DNA from: Rhodoferax sp.
Lineage (GTDB): Bacteria > Pseudomonadota > Gammaproteobacteria > Burkholderiales > Burkholderiaceae_C
NCBI RefSeq assembly: GCF_025354435.1
Contig: NZ_JANXMU010000058.1
Span: 30,531 to 94,530 of the forward strand
Direction: 5' to 3'
Length of the DNA: 64,000 bases
The notes below the pieces were generated by a model. It worked only from the letters and a program-made list of their open reading frames with translations. It searched no databases and had not been told where the DNA came from. This document shows positions 58,583-64,000 of this stretch, one piece after another. The first letter of the stretch is position 1, and each line of letters opens with the position of its first letter. Position numbers and translations under genes: made by a program.

Positions 58583-60265
58583 ATGCCACTCGACCACACT
58601 GCCACCGCCGCTGACAAAGCGCCCGTCACCATTTTCGGCCCCGATTTTCCGTTTCCCTTCGACGACTGGATTGCCCACCCCGCCGGGCTGGGCAGCCTGC
58701 CCGCCCAGCACCATGGGGCCGAGGTCGCCATCGTTGGCGCGGGCATGGCGGGCATGGTGGCCGCCTACGAGCTGATGAAGCTGGGCTTCAAACCCGTGGT
58801 GTACGAGGCCTCCAAAATGGGTGGGCGCCTGCGCTCGCAGCCGTTCGAGGGCGGCCAGGGCGTGATCGCCGAGCTGGGCGGCATGCGCTTCCCGGTGTCC
58901 AGCACCGCGTTCTACCACTACGTCAACGCCCTGGGCCTGCAGAGCCAGCCCTTCCCCAACCCGCTCACGCCCGCCAGCGGCAGCACCGTGGTCGATCTGG
59001 AAGGCCAGACCTACTACGCCGAAAAGCTGGCCGACCTGCCGCCCATGTTCAAGGAAGTGGCCGACGCCTGGGCCCGCGCGCTGGAAGACGGTGCCCAGTT
59101 CGAGGCGGTACAAAACGCCATCCGCAGCCGCGACGTGCCCGCGCTGAAGGCGCTGTGGAACAAGTTGGTGCCGCTGTGGGACGACCGCACCTTCTACGAC
59201 TTTGTGGCCACTTCCGAGGCCTTTGCTGGGCTGTCGTTCCAGCACCGCGAAGTCTTCGGCCAAGTGGGCTTTGGCACCGGCGGCTGGGATTCGGACTTTC
59301 CCAACTCCATGCTCGAAATATTGCGCGTGGTGATGACCAATTGCGACGACGCGCAGCGCCTGATCGTCGGCGGTGCCGACCAGGTACCGCTGGGCCTGTG
59401 GCAGCTGGTGCCCGACACCTTGGCCCACTGGCCCGCAGGCACCACCCTGGCCAGCCTGCACGGCGGTGCACCGCGCGCCGGTGTGGCGGCCATCCAGCGC
59501 CAAAGCGACGGCAACATTGCGGTCACCGACCGCTGGGGCGACACGCGCAGCTACGCCGCTGTGCTCACCACCTGCCAAAGCTGGCTGCTGACCACCCAGA
59601 TCGACTGCGACGAATCGCTGTTTTCGCAAAAAATGTGGATGGCGCTGGACCGCACGCGCTACATGCAGTCCAGCAAAACCTTCGTCATGGTGGACCGCCC
59701 GTTCTGGAAAGACAAAGACCCCGTCACCGGCCGCGACACCCTGAGCATGACGCTGACCGACCGCCTCACCCGCGGCACCTATTTGTTCGACAACGGCCCC
59801 GGCAAACCAGGCGTGATCTGCCTGTCGTACGCCTGGATGGGCGACGCGCTGAAGATGCTGCCCCAGCCGCCCGAAAAGCGCGTCAAGCTGGCACTGGATG
59901 CCCTGAAAAAAATCTACCCGCAGGTGGACATTGCCAGCCACATCATCGGCGACCCCATCACCGTCTCGTGGGAGGCCGATCCGCACTTTCTGGGCGCATT
60001 CAAAGGCGCGCTGCCCGGCCACTACCGCTACAACCAGCGCATGTTTGCCCACTTCATGCAAGACGACAAACCCGCCAGCGAGCGCGGCATCTTCATCGCG
60101 GGCGACGACGTGTCTTGGACCCCCGCCTGGGTGGAGGGCGCGGTGCAGACTTCGCTGAACGCGGTGTGGGGCATCCTGCACCACTTCGGTGGAAAAACCC
60201 ACGCCGAGAACCCCGGCCCCGGCGATGTGTTCAAAGAGATTGGCCCTATGGAACTGCCGGAATGA
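58583..60265 (+). CDS. davB: L-lysine 2-monooxygenase
   Basis: A 560-aa FAD monooxygenase. It converts L-lysine to 5-aminovaleramide with CO2 release, the first step of the pseudomonad aminovalerate route. The FAD motif VAIVGAGMAGMVAAYELM is at residues 48-65, and VYEASKMGGRLRS follows. ELGGMRFPVSSTAFYHYV and FGTGGWDSDFPNSMLEI are nearly identical to Pseudomonas DavB. It is related to tryptophan 2-monooxygenase, but the very close match over its whole length and the DavA neighbour favour lysine. Its stop overlaps davA (ATGA). Confidence 0.93.
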   Translation: MPLDHTATAADKAPVTIFGPDFPFPFDDWIAHPAGLGSLPAQHHGAEVAIVGAGMAGMVAAYELMKLGFKPVVYEASKMGGRLRSQPFEGGQGVIAELGGMRFPVSSTAFYHYVNALGLQSQPFPNPLTPASGSTVVDLEGQTYYAEKLADLPPMFKEVADAWARALEDGAQFEAVQNAIRSRDVPALKALWNKLVPLWDDRTFYDFVATSEAFAGLSFQHREVFGQVGFGTGGWDSDFPNSMLEILRVVMTNCDDAQRLIVGGADQVPLGLWQLVPDTLAHWPAGTTLASLHGGAPRAGVAAIQRQSDGNIAVTDRWGDTRSYAAVLTTCQSWLLTTQIDCDESLFSQKMWMALDRTRYMQSSKTFVMVDRPFWKDKDPVTGRDTLSMTLTDRLTRGTYLFDNGPGKPGVICLSYAWMGDALKMLPQPPEKRVKLALDALKKIYPQVDIASHIIGDPITVSWEADPHFLGAFKGALPGHYRYNQRMFAHFMQDDKPASERGIFIAGDDVSWTPAWVEGAVQTSLNAVWGILHHFGGKTHAENPGPGDVFKEIGPMELPE

Positions 60266-61071
60266 TCGACCTGCCGAACGATCTACGTTTGGCGCTGCTG
60301 CAGTGCCCTTCCCTGCCGCTGGACGTGCCCGCCAACCTGGCGCGGCTGGACGCATTCGCCGCCCAGGCCGCCGCCGCCGGAGCCCACCTGCTGGTCACGC
60401 CCGAGATGTTTTTGACCGGCTACAACATCGGCGGCCCCGCCGCTGCCGTGCTGGCCGAACGCCCTGACGGTCCCCGCGCCCAGGCCGTGGCCGCCATCGC
60501 CCGGCAGCACCAGATCGCCATCGCCTTCGGCCATCCCGAACACGACGATGTTGGAGCCATCTTCAACGCCGCCCAATGCATCGATGCCCAGGGCCAGATG
60601 CTGGCCCGTTACCGCAAAACCCATCTCTTTGGCGACCTGGACCGCGGCATGTTCAGCCCCGGCCCCGGCGACGAGCCGCTGTTCAGCTTCCACGGCTGGC
60701 AGCTCGGCCTGCTGATTTGTTTTGATGTGGAGTTCCCCGAAAACACCCGCCGCCTAGCCCTGCAAGGCGCCGACCTCATCGTGGTGCCCACGGCGAATAT
60801 GGAGGGCTTTGACTTCGTCGCCCAGCACCTGGTGCCCACGCGGGCTTACGAGAACCAGCTGTTTGTGGCGTATGCCAACTTTTGCGGCAGCGAGGGGGAT
60901 TTGGTCTACAACGGACTGAGCTGCGTGGCGGCACCGAACGGGACCGGCCTGGTACAGGCTGGGCGCGGGGCCGAGCTACTGCTGGCGGATGTGACGCGGG
61001 CGGGCTTGGCGGCCGGGCGGGCTTTGAATGGGCATTTGGCGCTGTGCCGGACTCCTCCGCAAAAGCTATAA
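60262..61071 (+). CDS. davA: 5-aminovaleramide amidase (nitrilase superfamily)
   Basis: A 269-aa carbon-nitrogen hydrolase. It hydrolyses 5-aminovaleramide to 5-aminovalerate. The Glu-Lys-Cys triad is Glu48 (LVTPEMFLTGYNIG), Lys119 (RYRKTHLFGDLDR) and Cys153 (LLICFDVEFPEN). It closely resembles Pseudomonas DavA and is coupled to davB by ATGA overlap. davT and davD, for the next two steps, are not in the window. Confidence 0.93.
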   Translation: MIDLPNDLRLALLQCPSLPLDVPANLARLDAFAAQAAAAGAHLLVTPEMFLTGYNIGGPAAAVLAERPDGPRAQAVAAIARQHQIAIAFGHPEHDDVGAIFNAAQCIDAQGQMLARYRKTHLFGDLDRGMFSPGPGDEPLFSFHGWQLGLLICFDVEFPENTRRLALQGADLIVVPTANMEGFDFVAQHLVPTRAYENQLFVAYANFCGSEGDLVYNGLSCVAAPNGTGLVQAGRGAELLLADVTRAGLAAGRALNGHLALCRTPPQKL

Positions 61072-61127
61072 AGTTAATAGCTACTAGCGTAGCTGACGTC
61101 TGCACTAGAGGCACTTTTTCTATAAAT
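61065..61127 (+). repeat. Dispersed palindromic repeat, family A (intergenic, convergent junction)
   Basis: TTAATAGCTACTAGCGTAGC, then TGCACTAGAGGCACTTTTTC and ATAAATTCC. It fills the gap between davA and the convergent drug-pump gene and may terminate davBA transcripts (the CTTTTTC run follows the second arm). Confidence 0.88.
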
Positions 61128-61131
61128 TCCT

Positions 61132-62697
61132 TCACTCCATCACATGCGCCTCCACCGGCGGCGTGGCTGCGTGGCTTTGTTTGCGCATCAGCAGTAGCAA
61201 CGGGATGGACAGCAGGGTCACGGCCATCATGATTTTGAAGTCGTTCAGGGTGGCCAGAAAGCTGGCCTGGCGGGTGACTTCGTTGTTCAGCGCGGCCAGG
61301 CCTTGCGGCGTGGCCAGGTTGTAGACGGCCGGCAGACCCGCCTGCACGGCGGGGCTGGCCAGGTTGACGTGCTCGACCATTTGCGAATGGAACAAGGCGG
61401 TGTTGCGGGTTAGCAGGGTCTGCATCACCGAGATGCCGATGCTGCTGCCGATGTTGCGCGACAGGCTGTAGATGGCGGTGCCGTCGGGCCGGTACAGCGG
61501 GTTGAGCGTGGAGAACGTCATGGTGGTGAGCGGCACCGACACAAAGCCCAGGCCCAGGCCCTGGATCACGCTGGACCACACAACGCTGGATTGCGGGGTG
61601 TCAAAGGTGTAGCCCGACATCTGCCACAGCGACCAGGCGGTCAGCGCAAACCCCAAAGCGATCATGCCGCGCGCATCGACGCGGCTGGCATAGCGCCCGG
61701 CAAACATCATGGCCACCATGGTGCCCATGCCGCTGGGCGCAATCACCAAGCCCGCGGTGATGACGGGGTAGCCCATCAGCGACTGCAGCATCGGCGGCAG
61801 CAGGGCCCGCGTGGCGTACAGCAGCAGCCCCACCATGAAGTACAGCACCAGGCCAGTGACGAAGTTGCGGTCTTTGAGCAACTGCACATTGAAGAACGAC
61901 ACCTCCTTGGCGGTAGCCGTGAGTGCGATGAAGAAGGCGAAGCTGACCAGCGCCCCGGCGGCTTCCAGCTGGATCTCTAGCGAGCTGAACCAGTCCAGCA
62001 GCTCGCCCCGGTCCAGAAACATCTGCAGCAGCCCAATCGCCAGGCTCAGGGCCACGCAGCCGTAGACATCGAAGCGCAGCTTGGTCTGCACCACGGTTTC
62101 GCGGATGTAGAGCTGGATGCCGATGAACGACAAAATGCCCACCGGAATGTTGACGAAGAACACCCAGCGCCAGCTAAAGTTGTCGGTCAGTCAGCCGCCC
62201 AGCGTGGGGCCCAGGATGGGGCCAATCATCACGCCCATGCCCCAGATGGCCATGGCCTGGGCATGCTTTTTCTTCGGGTTGGTGTCCAGCATGATGGCCT
62301 GCGACAAGGGCACCAACGCCGCCCCCAGCAGCCCCTGCAGCAGGCGCGCCAGCACGATCTGCGTGAGTGACGTGGCCAGCCCGCACAAGGCCGACGCCAC
62401 GGTGAAGCCCACCACCGAAATCAGAAAGATGCGCTTGCGGCCAAAGCGGCCACTCATCCAGCCGGTCAGCGGCGTGGCAATCGCCGCGGCCACGATGTAG
62501 GAGGTGAGCACCCAGGAAATCTGGTCCTGCGAGGCCGACAAGTTGCATGCCATGTGCGGCAGCGTCACGTTGGCAATGGTGCTGTCCAGCGTCTGCATCA
62601 CGGTGGCCAGCATGATCGCCACCGTAACCAGCTTGCGGTGTTTAGCCAAGTCGGGCGGAGGGGCGGCGGTGTCGGTGGCTGTTGCGGTTAGGGCCAT
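61132..62697 (-). pseudogene. DHA2 (EmrB/QacA-type) drug efflux MFS gene with in-frame TGA
   Basis: A 522-codon frame encodes a 14-helix MFS exporter: MQTLDSTIANVTLPHMA, RLLQGLLGAALVPLSQAIM, GWMSGRFGRKRIF, and the antiporter motif C GVMIGPILGPTLGG. It is interrupted by TGA at 62191-62193, where the family has Trp (GG-W-LTDNFSWRWVF). Both halves are in the same frame, so only one base (TGG to TGA) is changed. Helices 1-5 could be made alone; the second half has a poor restart at 62163. It would pump hydrophobic drugs, probably with an EmrA-like adaptor elsewhere. A MarR-type operator lies upstream. Confidence 0.92.
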
Positions 62698-62738
62698 GGG
62701 TGTCTAGGGTGCAGAAGGTGAAATGGTGACGGAGGTGA

Positions 62739-62756
62739 TAGTGACATAGGTCACCA
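62739..62756. promoter_or_regulatory. MarR-type operator upstream of the drug-pump gene
   Basis: TAGTGACATAGGTCACCA contains the dyad GTGAC-ATAG-GTCAC, 42 bp upstream of the pump start. It matches the site at 63287-63304 upstream of the marR gene at 13 of 18 or more positions, so the same repressor should bind both. Confidence 0.72.
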
Positions 62757-62781
62757 TATGCATAAAAAAAAGGAGCGGCTG

Positions 62782-63276
62782 TCACCCGTCCACATAGCGC
62801 AACACCTTGCGCAGCAGCAGGTCAAACTGGTCCATCTCTTCGGCGCTAAACCCGGCCCACAGCGTGCTGTACTGCTGGCGGCGCTGGGGCTGCACCGTTT
62901 CCACCAGGGCCTGGCCCGCATCGGTGAGCTGCATGTAGACCTCGCGCCGGTCCACCTCGCTGGCGACGCGCTCGACCCAGCCTTTCTTGGCCAGGTCGTC
63001 GGCAATGCGCGAACAGTGGGTGCGCGAGGTGTGGATAAAGGTGCTCAATTCCGACGGCAGCATGCGGTGGCCCGGATGGCTGTACAGCACCACCAGCGTG
63101 GTCCAGGTGGTGTAGTTCAGCCCGAGTTCGCGCAGCTTGACATCGACCACCTCGCCCAGGCGGGTGCCGATGTGCAGCAGCAGCCGCGTCAGAATCGCCT
63201 CGCGCGGCTGCGCACCCGGTATTTGGGTGGCAATGGCCTTGATGGCCGATTCAAAAGGGGCAAAGCTTTCAGGCAT
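62782..63276 (-). CDS. MarR-family repressor of the drug pump
   Basis: A 164-aa MarR regulator: NYTTWTTLVVLYSHPGHRML, PSELSTFIHTSRTHCSRIAD (recognition helix), and VERVASEVDRREVYMQLTDAG (wing). It is upstream of, and on the same strand as, the MFS pump (85-bp gap). Like-sequence operators before both genes indicate control of the pump and of itself. Confidence 0.92.
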   Translation of the reverse strand: MPESFAPFESAIKAIATQIPGAQPREAILTRLLLHIGTRLGEVVDVKLRELGLNYTTWTTLVVLYSHPGHRMLPSELSTFIHTSRTHCSRIADDLAKKGWVERVASEVDRREVYMQLTDAGQALVETVQPQRRQQYSTLWAGFSAEEMDQFDLLLRKVLRYVDG

Positions 63277-63286
63277 GGGCGCAAAT

Positions 63287-63304
63287 GATAACCTAGGTTA
63301 CTAA
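63287..63304. promoter_or_regulatory. MarR-type operator upstream of the marR gene
   Basis: TGATAACCTAGGTTACTA, with the perfect 12-bp palindrome TAACCTAGGTTA at 63289-63300. It lies 11-28 bp upstream of the MarR start codon and resembles the operator at 62739-62756. Confidence 0.72.
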
Positions 63305-63332
63305 TTTGCGCTGCGGGCTGCCGGCATAAATT

Positions 63333-63398
63333 GCTACTAAATAAATAGCAAAATGCATAGGTAGAACATGCACTAACGGCCCATTTCATATAAAAATA
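63333..63398 (+). repeat. Dispersed palindromic repeat, family A (degenerate, intergenic)
   Basis: TACTAAATAAATAGCAAAAT, then GCATAGGTAGAACATGCACT and AACGGCCCATTTC. It keeps the outline and AT-rich tail of the repeat but the first arm is eroded. It lies between the MarR start and the HupE-like gene end. Confidence 0.55.
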
Positions 63399-63458
63399 GG
63401 GGACTACCCGATCGGATCCAGGAATGGGCGAGTCGCCGCCCGATCCCACCCTTCAGAT

Positions 63459-63998
63459 TCAAGCTACCCGCAGCCAGAACCAGTACGCGGCCAGTGCCAC
63501 CAGCAGCCACGAGCCGCCGCGCACCACCACCCGGCCATACCAGGGCTGGCGCACCACCACCTGCGACAGCAAAACCCAGGCGGTCACGGCGGTCAGTTGC
63601 CCGGCTTCCACGCCCAGGTTGAAACCGGCCAGCGCCCAGGGCAACAAGCCCGCGGGGGCTGCAGCTTCGATCAACAGGCCCGCGAAACCGTAGCCGTGGA
63701 CCAGGCCAAACACCAGCGCCAGGCGCTCGGAGCGCAGCACCCGCACCGGATAGATGTTGAGCAGCGCGGTGAAGGCGATGGACGCGGCAATGGCGGGCTC
63801 CACCCAGCGGGGCGAGGCCTCGGTCCAGCCGAAGGTGGCCAGCCCCAGGGTGATGGAATGGCCTACGGTGAAGGCGGTGATGGTGCGCAGCAGCGACCAC
63901 CAGGGGCTGCGGCCTTCTACCAACGCCGCCGCCCGGCCCAGGCGCAGTTGCAGCGGCAGCACCAAGGCCAGCAGGAAAGCCATGTGGTCGTAGCCCTG
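63459..63998 (-). CDS. HupE/UreJ-family membrane protein (C-terminal part)
   Basis: The last 179 codons of a gene cut by the right edge. The family's GYDHMAFLLALVLPLQL, TAFTVGHSITLGLATF and LVHGYGFAGLLIEA motifs, with Asp/His residues that may bind nickel or another metal, are present. About six membrane helices are visible. The family includes hydrogenase/urease accessory metal transporters; the role here is not clear. The true start lies outside the window. Confidence 0.88.
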   Translation of the reverse strand, partial: QGYDHMAFLLALVLPLQLRLGRAAALVEGRSPWWSLLRTITAFTVGHSITLGLATFGWTEASPRWVEPAIAASIAFTALLNIYPVRVLRSERLALVFGLVHGYGFAGLLIEAAAPAGLLPWALAGFNLGVEAGQLTAVTAWVLLSQVVVRQPWYGRVVVRGGSWLLVALAAYWFWLRVA

Positions 63999-64000
63999 CA

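Noticed and set aside
58583..61071. davBA as an indole-acetamide (tryptophan monooxygenase plus amidase) pathway
   Set aside because: The flavin enzyme is far closer to DavB, and the amidase is of the nitrilase superfamily with DavA-like motifs, not the amidase-signature IaaH type.
55921..62697. Genetic code change (UGA or UAG read as Trp)
   Set aside because: TGA is used as a true stop in many tightly coupled pairs here (TGATG and ATGA overlaps), and TAG is involved as well as TGA. Point mutations are simpler.

Overview
The window looks like a chromosomal segment of a high-GC betaproteobacterium, most likely a member of the Comamonadaceae (Rhodoferax/Acidovorax-like). The evidence is the earP-efp pair with an arginine-type EF-P, Liv-type ABC transporters, a PEP-CTERM protein, and lysine and hydroxyproline catabolic genes of betaproteobacterial/pseudomonad type. 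Genes are tightly packed, with many ATGA/TGATG stop-start overlaps. I see no prophage, insertion sequence, CRISPR array, tRNA or rRNA.

Layout. 1-3.0 kb: end of earP, efp with a clear terminator, and a UvrD-like helicase. 3-11.5 kb: a GT39-type membrane glycosyltransferase, a long DUF349 protein and a large DUF748/AsmA-like envelope protein. 11.5-12.15 kb: a gene-free stretch with strong hairpins and a possible small RNA. 12.2-23.4 kb: a trans-4-hydroxyproline catabolic block with a divergent GntR regulator. It holds 4-hydroxyproline epimerase, a three-part D-hydroxyproline dehydrogenase, a DapA-like deaminase, a complete Liv ABC transporter and a second binding protein. 23.5-26 kb: LysR and divergent mmsA. 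26-27.1 kb: a PEP-CTERM protein with a probable sigma-54 promoter. 27.3-30.3 kb: a DUF3052 protein, and a CaiB-type CoA-transferase with glutaryl-CoA dehydrogenase. 30.5-37.1 kb: an EamA exporter with divergent AraC, a two-component system, an ArnT-like transferase and a LysR. 37.2-43 kb: mutS, the proteasome relative Anbu, a hydrolase, a HAD phosphatase and uppP. 43-47 kb: racemase, amino-acid binding protein, class III aminotransferase and divergent RpiR regulator. 47-52.8 kb: a secreted serine peptidase and a macA-GT2-macB operon. 52.8-64 kb: TPMT-family methyltransferase, NlpC/P60 lipoprotein, putative Na+/H+ antiporter, MarR, a broken ClC channel gene, an Mpo1-like protein, a XRE-cupin regulator with davBA (lysine to 5-aminovalerate), a broken DHA2 drug pump with its MarR repressor, and a HupE-like protein cut by the window edge.

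Pathway links. DavB/DavA feed lysine carbon toward glutarate. The CaiB transferase and glutaryl-CoA dehydrogenase 30 kb away could finish that route, but the linking davT/davD genes are not here. The hydroxyproline block runs from uptake to alpha-ketoglutarate semialdehyde, but no dedicated dehydrogenase for that last product is in the window.

Two signals stand out. (1) About 15 copies of a roughly 60-bp palindromic repeat (core ATAGCTACTAGCG ... CGCTAGAGGC) lie both between genes and inside seven reading-frame regions of six genes. Copies in different proteins are read in the same frame and give similar peptides. Intergenic copies occupy four of the five non-overlapping convergent gene junctions. 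(2) Two membrane-transporter genes carry in-frame stop codons exactly where tryptophan is expected (three TGG positions), and an ABC binding-protein gene has TAA as codon 2. All four fit single G:C to A:T changes.
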